From a virus: a stretch of DNA of 28,559 nucleotides. The notes beneath the pieces were generated by a model. It made no database searches and was not told the DNA's origin. It saw only the letters and a list, made by a program, of their open reading frames with translations. Shown here one piece after another: positions 6,925-14,910 of the stretch (the stretch's first letter is position 1; the number at the start of each line of letters is the position of its first letter). Position numbers and translations under genes: made by a program. Location of the stretch: IMG/VR virus record IMGVR_UViG_3300035698_021785, positions 1 to 28,559 of that record; one strand, written 5' to 3'.

Positions 6925-7973
6925 CTTATTTTAGGCTTACGGTGTGAATCAAAATTACCTTCAAGCATAGTCCACAATTCGATGGTCTCATTTTTAAGCT
7001 CCTCTACCAGTCCGGATTCCTCCACGATTGCTATTGCTTCATCTAAGGTGCTATGCATTTTCTCACCGCGGACTTCATAAGTTTTTGCACCTGTTAAGGA
7101 CTTAACAAACTTTAGATTTTCACGTATGTCGTCAATACCATAGTCAAATAAAATTGTAACAGGAGCAATTCTAAAAGGTCGATCGACGGAGGATTTGAAG
7201 ACTTCCACGTTCGTAGTGATTCCTATTTTCCTCTTGTACTTCTTCCCTTTTACGGACTTCTCTTTTGTCAGTTTCTCACCACCCATCATGCGTAAGCGTA
7301 AACTGGAATAGAATCCAATTGCCACTCCCCCCGGACTCACCCATTTTTGACCATACGGCCCTGCGTCTAAGTTTTCACGAACTTGGTTACTGCACACCAT
7401 TAGCATGTTCTTTTTCGTTAGTGTACGACACGTTTTCCGTAGCTGCTCGCTAAATTCTTTCGCCCTTCGCATACCGTATTGGTCTTTGCCTTCCATTTCC
7501 CAATCCGTGCTCAGTGCTGCTAGGGAGTCGGCAAAGACACCATGGATCAGTCCTTTCCTCTTCGGCTCCCAAGTACGTATAGGCTCAAACACTTCCGGCA
7601 CTGTGTTCACAACTTCATAATCAATTTGCTCAATGTCTAAGTCAAACAGCTTTGCGAACTGCTTGTTCAATCTAGCCTCAGGATCCTTAAACATTATTTC
7701 ACCATTTTGGCGTGCTATGGATCCAGCTAGTTCGCACAGCAGCACAGTCTTCCCCGTACCACTAGGCCCAAATATTTCGACAAGGATGCCTCCCGGAATC
7801 CCTCCGCCTTCTACACGTCCTCCCGAGATAGCTAAGTCCAAAAGCGTACTACCTGTGGAAATCATTTGCTCGGTATTCCCGTGCATCTTCTTTTTCTTTT
7901 TCAAAGGTGCTGTGCTGTTTCCAGCTACTTTGGCTTTCATCTGCCCTGCTAGATTATTTCTTTTCCGTTCCAT
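6921..7973 (-). CDS. RecA/UvsX-like recombinase
   Basis: This strand-exchange ATPase forms filaments on single-stranded DNA. Counting from the chosen start, Walker A GPSGTGKT lies at about 69-76, the Walker B region GVFADSLAAL at about 145, and an L2-like stretch VCSNQVRENL then YGQKWVSPGG at about 195-215, which fits RecA/UvsX relatives. I take the ATG at 7973 as start because it overlaps the preceding stop by 20 bases; an in-frame ATG at 8015 would add 14 residues. It lies between a ribbon-helix-helix protein and RuvC, downstream of gp32- and UvsY-like genes, so the T4-style recombination set is grouped. Confidence 0.88.
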   Translation of the reverse strand: MERKRNNLAGQMKAKVAGNSTAPLKKKKKMHGNTEQMISTGSTLLDLAISGGRVEGGGIPGGILVEIFGPSGTGKTVLLCELAGSIARQNGEIMFKDPEARLNKQFAKLFDLDIEQIDYEVVNTVPEVFEPIRTWEPKRKGLIHGVFADSLAALSTDWEMEGKDQYGMRRAKEFSEQLRKTCRTLTKKNMLMVCSNQVRENLDAGPYGQKWVSPGGVAIGFYSSLRLRMMGGEKLTKEKSVKGKKYKRKIGITTNVEVFKSSVDRPFRIAPVTILFDYGIDDIRENLKFVKSLTGAKTYEVRGEKMHSTLDEAIAIVEESGLVEELKNETIELWTMLEGNFDSHRKPKIR

Positions 7974-8307
7974 GCTTCTCACGTAGTTTTTTGAATCGAT
8001 CAACGACCATGTCAATATACCGCTCCGGCACTTTTTTAGAACGGAGGTCGTCTTTAATAGCTATAATAAAACTATAATCCGACAGATTCGAGGTTGGGAA
8101 TAATCTAGAAGCGTACTTTGCCAACAAATCAACAGGATTAACTCTCGAAAATTTCAAGTCAATTTGTTGGCGCAGTAACGACGACCGACTCATGCCTTTG
8201 CTCAGTGCATACAAAGTGAGCTTGGCGTCCATGTCCTCATCAACATAGAACCCAGCGAAATTTGTATCGCTGGGATTCTTTTCTTTGGCTAGTTTAAAGA
8301 TAACCAT
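7954..8307 (-). CDS. Ribbon-helix-helix-like small protein (117 aa)
   Basis: I start this protein at the ATG at 8307 (MVIFKLAKEKN), where it overlaps the gp32-like stop as ATGA. Residues 18-48 (FYVDEDMDAKLTLYALSKGM followed by SRSSLLRQQID) read as a strand then two helices, the pattern of ribbon-helix-helix DNA-binding proteins. The C-terminal half is helical and basic. It could be a repressor or a recombination accessory factor; its position between SSB and RecA favours the latter, as an inference only. Confidence 0.6.
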   Translation of the reverse strand: MVIFKLAKEKNPSDTNFAGFYVDEDMDAKLTLYALSKGMSRSSLLRQQIDLKFSRVNPVDLLAKYASRLFPTSNLSDYSFIIAIKDDLRSKKVPERYIDMVVDRFKKLREKHGTEKK

Positions 8308-9467
8308 CAGTCTTCGGATTTGGCTTGGCATGCTTGGAACACAGGGCAATCATCACAATCACTATACTCATCCCAATCCTCTCCAAAAGTGTATCCGCTT
8401 GGGCATGAATTACCTCCTACCTTTACTTTTTTTTTGGAAGGTGTTTTTGCTGCTGCACTACTCTTACCACGTCTACGAGCAGGGGCGGGTTCGTCATCGT
8501 CGTCGTCCTCTTCTTCTTCTTCCGGCTCGGGTACTGCTTTCTTTTTCTTACGGATCTTTTTAGGGACGGGATCATCCTCTTCCTCTTCGTCGTCCTCATC
8601 CTCTTCCTCTTCGTCGTCCTCATCCTCTTCCTCTTCGTCGTCATACGTTTTACGCTTAGGGCTGCTAGACTTTTTCGACTTTTTCTTAGGAGCCTCCTCT
8701 TCCTCTTCGTCGTCGTCCTCCATATCCTCTTCGTCGATTCCTAGGTACAGTTTTTCGATGGCCTCATAGCTTAGTATTTTTAATATCTTGTCAAGATCGT
8801 ACTTGTCCATAATTTCATCCTCATATCCATCACGCTCTTCGAAGTCAATCCGACTAGCTTGATAATATTTATTACCTGCGAAGTCCTCTTCTGCAAATCG
8901 TGCTTTTACAGTAAAGCCGTCGATAGGATCGGGGAAGGAACCATATTCAGTATTTTCTTCAAGCTCTTCCTTTAGCTGCTTTTGGAAATTGCCTTGACTG
9001 ATATCCCACACATGAATTTCCTCTTCGTACTCCTTATTTCTAATTGGAATAACTAGGTAAAGGTTTCGCAGTTGTGGCTTGGGTGCAGCTTCCCTCCAGT
9101 CTACTCCATTAGCCAATTGCCTTTTCCGCTCTTCACAGATTGGGCATTTCTTACCTATTGTACTAGGGCACACGACGGTATTATTATCAACACCAACCGC
9201 CCTATGCGTCTTGAAGGGTTTCTTGTACCACGGATTTCCTACGCTTGCATCTTCCGGATATTCCTCCACGTAGTCTAAATGGCTCTTTTCGCTTACAATG
9301 TACGGGATGACGTCTAGCCTATTCGTGCCTTCCTTTTCCTTGTACACTTGGAGTCCTGAGGGTAGTTGCAAATACCCATAATCACTTCCTCCTGTTGTAG
9401 GCCGTTTGGCATCGCGAACGACATTGTCGCCAAAACGACTTTTCCTTTTTTTACCTGCTTTGCTCAT
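8307..9467 (-). CDS. gp32-like single-stranded DNA-binding protein with acidic repeats
   Basis: T4 gp32-type proteins coat single-stranded DNA through an OB fold stabilised by zinc. Residues 30-215 look like that core. H88, C100, C108 and C111 (C-P-I-C-E-E) form an H-x11-C-x7-C-x2-C cluster close to the gp32 zinc pattern. Residues 250-350 are a long linker of Asp/Glu runs broken by Lys/Arg blocks, encoded partly by 24-bp tandem repeats. The C-terminus has a second cysteine group (CPSGYTFG, then CDDCPVFQAC). Acidic tails of SSBs recruit partner proteins. The A-rich leader before 9467 lacks a Shine-Dalgarno sequence. The family call comes from motif layout, not alignment. Confidence 0.65.
   Translation of the reverse strand: MSKAGKKRKSRFGDNVVRDAKRPTTGGSDYGYLQLPSGLQVYKEKEGTNRLDVIPYIVSEKSHLDYVEEYPEDASVGNPWYKKPFKTHRAVGVDNNTVVCPSTIGKKCPICEERKRQLANGVDWREAAPKPQLRNLYLVIPIRNKEYEEEIHVWDISQGNFQKQLKEELEENTEYGSFPDPIDGFTVKARFAEEDFAGNKYYQASRIDFEERDGYEDEIMDKYDLDKILKILSYEAIEKLYLGIDEEDMEDDDEEEEEAPKKKSKKSSSPKRKTYDDEEEEDEDDEEEEDEDDEEEEDDPVPKKIRKKKKAVPEPEEEEEDDDDDEPAPARRRGKSSAAAKTPSKKKVKVGGNSCPSGYTFGEDWDEYSDCDDCPVFQACQAKSED
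8574..8642. repeat. 24-bp tandem repeat inside the gp32-like gene
   Basis: The plus-strand unit begins ATCCTCTTCCTCTTCGTCGT and is 24 bp long. It is present at 8574-8597, 8598-8621 and nearly complete at 8622-8642. On the coding strand it gives the eight-residue acidic block DDEEEEDE repeated about three times. Such repeats expand and contract easily. Confidence 0.85.
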
Positions 9468-9468
9468 T

Positions 9469-9609
9469 TTATTTTCGTTTATTTTCTTCTAATTTTCTTC
9501 TAGCGTTTAAAATTCCACTGGTTATCATATATGCGCACAGGTAACTGATAAATGGCAGCACAACGAACGCAAGAATGCCCAGTGAAAAAATTGTATATGG
9601 CACATTCAT
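9469..9609 (-). CDS. Small probable membrane protein (46 aa)
   Basis: The frame MNVPYTIFSLGILAFVVLPF and onward has a hydrophobic span at about residues 6-30, long enough for one transmembrane helix, then a basic tail (NARRKLEENKRK). It starts at 9609 with an ATGA overlap of the UvsY-like stop and ends 1 base before the gp32-like ATG. AGGAGG lies 5 bases upstream of its start, one of the few Shine-Dalgarno-like sequences in the window, although that sequence also encodes part of the basic tail of the gene before it. The function is unknown. Confidence 0.6.
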   Translation of the reverse strand: MNVPYTIFSLGILAFVVLPFISYLCAYMITSGILNARRKLEENKRK

Positions 9610-10091
9610 TTCTTCCTCCTTTTTCCAATTTTAATCATTCCCACTTCCCTTACTTTTTCCTGTTTGTCTTGTACCTCCTTCGGTAAGTCCCGAGGGGTCT
9701 TTGGCGCTGCAAAGTACTGAAGCCCTAAAAGCCTTGATAGGTTCTCTAAGGCTTGCTTTCTGTGCTCAAATGCTACGACAGCAGCTTGAGCAGATCCGTA
9801 CTCATACTGGGCTTGAATTACTGCTTTCGAGGCTTTCGTGTACTTCGGTTGCAGCAGCATCGCAGCCTCCACAGTAGGGTTCGTTAATTTGTCCACTCCG
9901 TAGTTATCGGGCGCGGATCTAATATCCCTTTCCAGTGTTGCGCGAACTACTGCCAAGCCTTCCTTTGCTTCCTCAAACTTCTTACGAGCTTGGGCTTGGT
10001 ACTCACCATATTCGTACATTAGATTGGGCTGTGCTAACCACTCAATATCTAATGCGGAAATGTCAATCGAAATGTCTGCGGCGTAATTCAT
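9606..10091 (-). CDS. UvsY-like recombination mediator candidate (161 aa)
   Basis: UvsY-type mediators help load recombinase on SSB-coated DNA. The N-terminal region DISALDIEWLAQP followed by a long helical segment, the ERDIRSAPDNYGVDKLT stretch, and HRKQALENLSRLLG match a protein type I recall from recombination modules of large phages, often annotated UvsY-like. It lies next to the gp32-like and RecA-like genes, as expected. No catalytic residues are expected. The start at 10091 is an ATGA overlap. The alternative is an unrelated helical recombination accessory protein. Confidence 0.55.
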   Translation of the reverse strand: MNYAADISIDISALDIEWLAQPNLMYEYGEYQAQARKKFEEAKEGLAVVRATLERDIRSAPDNYGVDKLTNPTVEAAMLLQPKYTKASKAVIQAQYEYGSAQAAVVAFEHRKQALENLSRLLGLQYFAAPKTPRDLPKEVQDKQEKVREVGMIKIGKRRKK

Positions 10092-10303
10092 ACAACTGTA
10101 CGACGTTTGAACATACGGAAATTCAATCCCTTTTCCGTAAGGTATTTGACATGGTAGAGCTCGTGCTCTTGTCCTGTTCTACTGAAGAACGTGAACCCCA
10201 ATTTAGGATGCGGTCTCGCAAACACTAATTGGCCGTGATTATTTACTGTGACAGTGTAACCATCATCGATTAGTCTGTCAATACTAATACTTAATTGAGT
10301 CAT
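10088..10303 (-). CDS. Small unknown protein (71 aa)
   Basis: I do not recognise this protein. It begins 5 bases after the clamp-loader stop, with AAAGGA 8 bases upstream of the ATG at 10303, one of few Shine-Dalgarno-like sites. The sequence alternates short strands and turns (DGYTVTVNNHGQLVFARP, FTFFSRTGQEHELYHVKYL) and ends in a basic segment. It is compact and soluble in appearance. Confidence 0.6.
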   Translation of the reverse strand: MTQLSISIDRLIDDGYTVTVNNHGQLVFARPHPKLGFTFFSRTGQEHELYHVKYLTEKGLNFRMFKRRTVV

Positions 10304-10308
10304 AAATT

Positions 10309-11226
10309 CTATCCTTTAACTACTGCGTAACAATAAAAAACGAGTCCGGGGAATCCGATATTATATAATGGCTCCCAAAACTCTTCAATGATTTGTGCTG
10401 CACGGTCATTTTCCTTAGATAGCAGCGTGGATTCTGCGTATCCAATAACGTGCCTCCTAATAGATTCCGCGTCCTGTCCTTTTAGTCCTTTCAACAAAAC
10501 TGAAATTGGCTTCCATCCTTTCCCCGACATTAAGGCGCGACACAGCTCAATGGATTCTGTCTCCTCTTGAATAAACTGCTGCACTACTTCCATACGGCGT
10601 TCGGGATCTGCGCTCAATACTTTCTCCAATAGCTGTAAAGCGTTCCGAGGATGGCCTGCGCTGTCGTCTATTATGCGCTCATAGATGTCCTTAGGCATTC
10701 GCTCTCCCGTCTCCTCTTTTACAACACGCTTCAATAGCCTATTCAGTTCCTTTTCGTTTAGTGTACTAACCTGCAAGTCAATACAACGTCCCACAATAGG
10801 TTTCAGCAATTTAGACGGCTCAGTAGTGCATAACAGGAAGTAGGTATGGGGTGGCGTGTCCTCCAATGTTTTTAGCAGTGCATTTTGGGCATCATTTGTC
10901 ATTTTGTGACACTCGTCAATCAGCCAAACACGTACTTCACCACCCATGCCTCGGTACTTACTGTTTTTGATTATCTCCCTAGCCGTGTCAATGCCTCGGA
11001 AGTCGGCGGTGTTAATTTCCTTCAAGTCCATTTCCGCACAGCCTAGTTCGTGCGCTAGGATTCAAGCCAAGGTTGTCTTACCACATCCTGTGGGCCCGTG
11101 GAATAGATAGACGTTGGGTGCTGCACTGATGTCAGTGACGATTCCTTGCAAATAAGAGACCACGTCTTCGTTGCCAATAACTTTGTCGAATGAGGTCGGA
11201 CGATGTTTGTGATATAAGTTGCTCAT
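10309..11226 (-). CDS. Clamp loader ATPase (DnaX/RFC-like), interrupted by an in-frame TGA
   Basis: AAA+ clamp loaders open the sliding clamp and place it on primed DNA. Reading from the ATG at 11226, the protein begins MSNLYHKHRPTSFDKVIGNE and reaches Walker A FHGPTGCGKTTLA at about residue 54. A TGA codon (11064-11062) then interrupts the frame where relatives usually have Arg. After it the frame runs to 10309 with Walker B VWLIDECHKM, the AQNALLKTLEDTPPHTYFLL segment, sensor 1 CTTEPSKL and an arginine-finger-type region near GRCIDLQ. Full length would be 305 aa. Downstream of the TGA the first ATG is at 11031, and a product from there would lack Walker A. The leader has a TATAAT overlapping an inverted repeat. 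Confidence 0.85.
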
Positions 11227-11234
11227 GTTATTAT

Positions 11235-11252
11235 TATTATACTGTTTACAGT
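11235..11252. promoter_or_regulatory. Possible weak promoter with a palindrome before the clamp-loader gene
   Basis: The 34-bp gap between polymerase and clamp loader holds, on the minus strand, ACTGTAAACAGT (11252-11241), an inverted repeat with arms ACTGT and ACAGT. It runs directly into TATAAT. The best -35 at an 18-base spacing is TTTAAA, only 4/6. A palindrome touching a -10 would fit an operator, but the promoter itself is weak. Confidence 0.35.
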
Positions 11253-11260
11253 GCAGTTCT

Positions 11261-12091
11261 TTAAAACTTAATTTCCTTTTTATAATACCAACTTTCGTCT
11301 ACTTCACAAAGTTCAGCATCTATCTTTAATGGTACGTTAATCCATTTCCACGCTTTAGCTAGTTTCACCTCCGTTATTCGTTTAAGTGCTTGCAATACGT
11401 CAAGGAGTTCATCGGGGTGAACGTCCAAAATTAAACTGTCATGAATTTGTCCGATCAGCTTAGTTTTCCATAGACGCTTTACGATTGTCTTATCCATTTC
11501 AATTAAACACCATAGTAAGCAGTGAAACGCAGACCCCTGCACAGGATAATTGATTGCTTCCTTCCTATTAAAGATGCCGAGGAATTCAAATCCTGTATGT
11601 GTTGTAAACCTTCCCGATTTTTGGTATGACTCCCACTGCTGCTTCTTCCAAGAATTGTACACAGGAAATCGCTTCTTCCAAAAATGATCTTCAATCTTTC
11701 GCAGGTGCTCAACGAACAAATCAAACCCTGTGAGCCCTTGCTCAATTAAGTGCTCACCTATTGTAATCCCTGAGGGCAGTTCCAAGCCCTGCGTCTTCTT
11801 AAACTTACCTGTCGTTGGAAGCTCTGCCCACTTACATAGCCCAACGGCGTTGTTCACATAATAGTCACCGTAGAACTGCGGGAATACAAATCCATTCTTG
11901 GCTCCGGCACGCAGAACAGAAAAGGCTTTTTGGGATTTGTCAAACTCAGTTAGCTTAAACTTGAATATCTGTGCGGCCATATCCTTGTGCATGTCTGTAC
12001 TAGGATCCTTTATGTATTTCAACATCGTTGGATCTTGATGATAGCAAGCGGCGATACAAACTTCTAAACCACTGAAATCGACTTCTAGCAA
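11261..12091 (-). CDS. Family A DNA polymerase, palm/fingers part in the -1 frame
   Basis: This frame holds the catalytic part of a Pol I-type polymerase: motif A LLEVDFSGLEV at its very start, the fingers/motif B region RAGAKNGFVFPQFYG, and motif C GQIHDSLILDVHPDE with the second catalytic Asp. It has no plausible independent ATG before motif A; the first codons are TTG CTA. It is best read as the continuation of the gene at 12085-12666 after a -1 shift at AAAAGGG. The joined product would be 468 aa: a polymerase without its own exonuclease, which is supplied by the gene upstream. The end of the gene leads into a short AT-rich gap. Confidence 0.88.
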   Translation of the reverse strand: MLEVDFSGLEVCIAACYHQDPTMLKYIKDPSTDMHKDMAAQIFKFKLTEFDKSQKAFSVLRAGAKNGFVFPQFYGDYYVNNAVGLCKWAELPTTGKFKKTQGLELPSGITIGEHLIEQGLTGFDLFVEHLRKIEDHFWKKRFPVYNSWKKQQWESYQKSGRFTTHTGFEFLGIFNRKEAINYPVQGSAFHCLLWCLIEMDKTIVKRLWKTKLIGQIHDSLILDVHPDELLDVLQALKRITEVKLAKAWKWINVPLKIDAELCEVDESWYYKKEIKF

Positions 12092-12666
12092 TTGATACCC
12101 TTTTCTCGGGAATAAGCATTCGCGAACAACTTTTTGGACTCCTCGTCTCGGATAGGAATATTTTGAAAATTGGGACTATCTGATGAGCTCCGATACGTTT
12201 GCACGGTATGCAAATTGAACACAGGATGGATAGTGTCACCGGTAGCTTCGTGGAAGAATTGCCCCAAGTACGTGTCGCGGACTTTTTTCAACTTCCTAAT
12301 ACGCAGCAGGATATCTAGCTCGGGAATTTTCAAAGCTTTCAAAGACTCATTGTCTGTGCTTCCTTTACCCTTCACCGTTTTCTTTCCCGCCGTTAACTGT
12401 AGGGGGCCATACAGGTAATTTCGCAGTTGATGATCGCTGTCTACATTCAGTGGTTTTGTGCCTACAGACTTCTTCCATTTTTTGTAAAACTCAGAGGCTT
12501 TAAATTCCTTGTATAGGTTCACGATATCCTCTGTCAAGGCACCTTCCTTTTGCTTTGCAATTTCCCAATCAAAGCGTATACCTTGCCGTTCCATTTTTGC
12601 AAGTGCTAACACACCTTCGTGGAATAGCTTGTACGCATCTTCAAGTTCTAAATTATTCATAATCAT
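12085..12666 (-). CDS. Family A DNA polymerase, thumb and motif 1 part, ends at a frameshift
   Basis: This is the N-terminal part of a Pol I-type polymerase. Thumb-like sequence (AYKLFHEGVLALAKMERQGI) is followed by the RIRKLKKVRDTYLGQFF segment and the conserved TYRSSSDSPNFQNIPIRDEE motif. The frame then stops at TAG (12087-12085), seven residues after SREKG, just where motif A should begin. A -1 shift at A_AAG_GGT (12103-12097) restores S-R-E-K-G-Y-Q-L-L-E-V-D, matching the family. The start at 12666 lies 2 bases after the UDG-exonuclease stop; a second ATG six bases further is possible. Confidence 0.85.
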   Translation of the reverse strand: MIMNNLELEDAYKLFHEGVLALAKMERQGIRFDWEIAKQKEGALTEDIVNLYKEFKASEFYKKWKKSVGTKPLNVDSDHQLRNYLYGPLQLTAGKKTVKGKGSTDNESLKALKIPELDILLRIRKLKKVRDTYLGQFFHEATGDTIHPVFNLHTVQTYRSSSDSPNFQNIPIRDEESKKLFANAYSREKGINC

Positions 12667-12668
12667 AA

Positions 12669-13871
12669 TTAAAAAGGTAAACTTCTAACCGATAATTCTT
12701 CACGCTGCTGCTCAAAGATGCTGTATGTGTGTGCGGAATCTAATGCACAATATTTCATCACTTCTCTTAACTGTACAGGGTCGTCCTTCACTGATGCCAA
12801 CTTGTTCAATAAGTTGCTCCCTCCCGAAACCAAAAGTGGTGTAATGTGACTGGAGTAATCCACGACCCCTAGCTGTGCGTAGGTTTGGAATTTCAGTCCA
12901 GTGACCCCCGGACGGTTGTCTAATACGTGCGCCATTATCATGGTATCCCAATGCCAATTAACCACTTTAGATTTTAACCGTACACGACTCCAAGTGTCTT
13001 CAAATTTTAGGTTCGCAGCTACCTTTCCAATATCAGCACGCTGCAAGAAATTTATGAATGGTTTGCGCTTGCTCTTTTTGTCGGGCATTGGAAAAACGTA
13101 CACTTCATTGGCACTTGTGGCAATGGAGGCGCAGACTATACGATGTCCATCAGAATACGGCTTGAGGCCCGTTGTCTCGTAGTCAAAGGCAGCGTACCCG
13201 CTTGCTATACTATCAAGCACGTCAAGCTCTTCTACGTAGTGGATCTTAGGTTCTTTGTACTCCGGAAGGGCATCCATTAATTTTCTAGTCGCTCGGTAAA
13301 GATCCTGTTCCCAAATTACGTTGTACTCCTTAGAGTCGTTTTTCAATATATAATTAGGATGGTGCATTGGTGCCACCCATACGTTGTAGTCTTGATCGGG
13401 AATCACATACCCACGCCACCTGTCAATGGATCCAACTTTTTGTCCTCGAGATCCTACGAAGCTTTGTAAAGCGTAATTTCCAAAAAGTAAAATCAACCGA
13501 GGTTTATGTTCCTGCACTTGTGGAAGCACACGCACGTCGCGACAGGATACGATATGATGTGCGGTAGGCAATCCCTCCCGAGGGCAGCACTGCACAGCAT
13601 TAATCAATAGACAATCTTCCATTAAGTCTATTCCACATTTGGCTAGTCCTTTTTTCAAAAACTCGCCAACACTACCCTGCCACGGTTGACCCCTATTGTC
13701 ATCCTTTTGCGTAGGAAATTCGCCGATAATCATAATCCGCTTTTTGAACTTTCCTACAGGATCCATTTTGGGTGTGCTTGCACCTTTGTACAGGCCACAC
13801 GAATAGCAGCTAGAATGTCTCCCAGCTGCTTTCAATGATCGTGTTTCTTGCTTGCTGAAAAAGCCTTGCAT
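12669..13871 (-). CDS. Uracil-DNA glycosylase fused to a DnaQ-like 3'-5' exonuclease
   Basis: The N-terminal half (about 15-200) is a family 4-type UDG-like domain: C22 and C25, then C96 (or C95) and C110 as candidate 4Fe-4S ligands, IIGEFPT at 48-54 in the place of the active-site GEAPG, and MHHPNYI at 169-175 in the place of the HPS motif. The second half (about 220-400) is a DEDDy exonuclease: AAFDYETTGL (D230, E232), NLKFED in the second motif, and YCALDSAHTYSIF in the third. It would proofread for the polymerase encoded directly after it. SPO1 polymerase carries a similar N-terminal UDG-like region in one chain. Whether the glycosylase is active or only senses uracil is open, because GEFPT departs from the consensus. 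Confidence 0.82.
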   Translation of the reverse strand: MQGFFSKQETRSLKAAGRHSSCYSCGLYKGASTPKMDPVGKFKKRIMIIGEFPTQKDDNRGQPWQGSVGEFLKKGLAKCGIDLMEDCLLINAVQCCPREGLPTAHHIVSCRDVRVLPQVQEHKPRLILLFGNYALQSFVGSRGQKVGSIDRWRGYVIPDQDYNVWVAPMHHPNYILKNDSKEYNVIWEQDLYRATRKLMDALPEYKEPKIHYVEELDVLDSIASGYAAFDYETTGLKPYSDGHRIVCASIATSANEVYVFPMPDKKSKRKPFINFLQRADIGKVAANLKFEDTWSRVRLKSKVVNWHWDTMIMAHVLDNRPGVTGLKFQTYAQLGVVDYSSHITPLLVSGGSNLLNKLASVKDDPVQLREVMKYCALDSAHTYSIFEQQREELSVRSLPF

Positions 13872-13872
13872 C

Positions 13873-14910
13873 TTAGACAGTTCCTTTTTGGCGTAACATC
13901 ACAACGTACTTCCAATTCTCCCCCTCAAAGAGTACTTTCGTCAAGGTATCATCGATCACACATTTCTTCGTTATGTCTAGTATAAATTTGAACAGGCTTG
14001 GCGTGATTGAGAATGAAAAGTTTTTGTCATAATCAATCGATCCTTTTTCTTCGACCCACGATCCCGTATCCTCTGTTTCCGCCCGAAGGATAATTTTCTT
14101 CTTCATAATTGTGACGTCAATCTTCTCATCGAGGATGAAGGATCTCTTGCTGAACTGCTGCACACCTTCAAGCATCATACTGATATTTTTAGGAAACTCT
14201 AAGGAGCCGTGTTCCTTTACTGCCAGCACAGCTTCTAAAGATGCCAATGGCAAATAATCGTCATTAAATAGGCGGCAACTAAACACCGTCCCCGCATCAT
14301 TTTTGAAGTGGGCCCAACTGTCATCCAATTTAATTTTAGTGGGCTGAATGGTTACGAGTTGCATGGCACTCGTGGCAGGTAATAGGAAGCTGTCTACTTT
14401 CAAAGGGCATGAAATGTAATGCACAAGGCGGAAGCCATCCGTGGCATATATGTGACCATCCTTTTGCACGCTGACACATGTGAGTTTGGGCTCGCTTGTG
14501 TCACTGCTGCATGCACCCACCGCCATTTTGATACCTTGTAAAAACATCGCAGGATCCTTAATACGGGTAAACTTTTCCGGCACTTCTAGAAGAGGCAAAT
14601 TAATTTCACTCTCAAACCGTAGACCCGCTTTTGCACGCCCTGCCCGAATCATTAATTCGTTTTCAGCCTGTTCAATTTTTACAGTTGCAGCGGCTACCCT
14701 TCCTAGGAAGCCATACAGCTCTTCCGCTTTTACAGCGCCTTCAAATCCCACATCCGGTAGCGGGTGCGATATCGAGACTTCGTCATTGTACGTAACCACC
14801 CGATCGTCTAAAAATGCGAACGAAGTTCCTTGCTCAAGAAACTCCTTATTTGAAAGGCCCGGTTTGACAACCATTAAGGCGTCTTGGAGTATTTTTCTAT
14901 CAATTTCCAT
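13873..14910 (-). CDS. DnaN-like sliding clamp
   Basis: Beta clamps encircle DNA and tether polymerases. The length of 345 aa is close to bacterial DnaN (about 366). The sequence shows repeated beta-rich domains, with the segment HIYATDGFRLVHY at about 155-167 corresponding to the well-conserved ATDG-x-R motif of DnaN domain 2, and a hydrophobic C-terminal end (WKYVVMLRQKGTV) rather than the usual M-P-M/V-R-L. The next gene starts 1 base after the stop, placing clamp, exonuclease, polymerase and loader in one block. The start at 14910 overlaps the stop of the DpdA-like gene (TAATG). Confidence 0.8.
   Translation of the reverse strand: MEIDRKILQDALMVVKPGLSNKEFLEQGTSFAFLDDRVVTYNDEVSISHPLPDVGFEGAVKAEELYGFLGRVAAATVKIEQAENELMIRAGRAKAGLRFESEINLPLLEVPEKFTRIKDPAMFLQGIKMAVGACSSDTSEPKLTCVSVQKDGHIYATDGFRLVHYISCPLKVDSFLLPATSAMQLVTIQPTKIKLDDSWAHFKNDAGTVFSCRLFNDDYLPLASLEAVLAVKEHGSLEFPKNISMMLEGVQQFSKRSFILDEKIDVTIMKKKIILRAETEDTGSWVEEKGSIDYDKNFSFSITPSLFKFILDITKKCVIDDTLTKVLFEGENWKYVVMLRQKGTV

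Noticed and set aside
8574-8642. Origin iterons in the gp32-like gene
   Set aside because: The repeats are in phase with codons and explain an acidic peptide repeat, so no DNA-level function is needed.
8320-8769. Long plus-strand open frame rich in serine opposite the gp32-like gene
   Set aside because: It is the complement of the Asp/Glu codon repeats, which read as Ser runs. The minus-strand frame has motifs and proper start/stop coupling.
11062-11064. Genetic code change with TGA as a sense codon
   Set aside because: Many other genes end at TGA in ATGA overlaps, and tryptophans at conserved places are TGG. One TGA at an Arg position does not support recoding of the whole genome.
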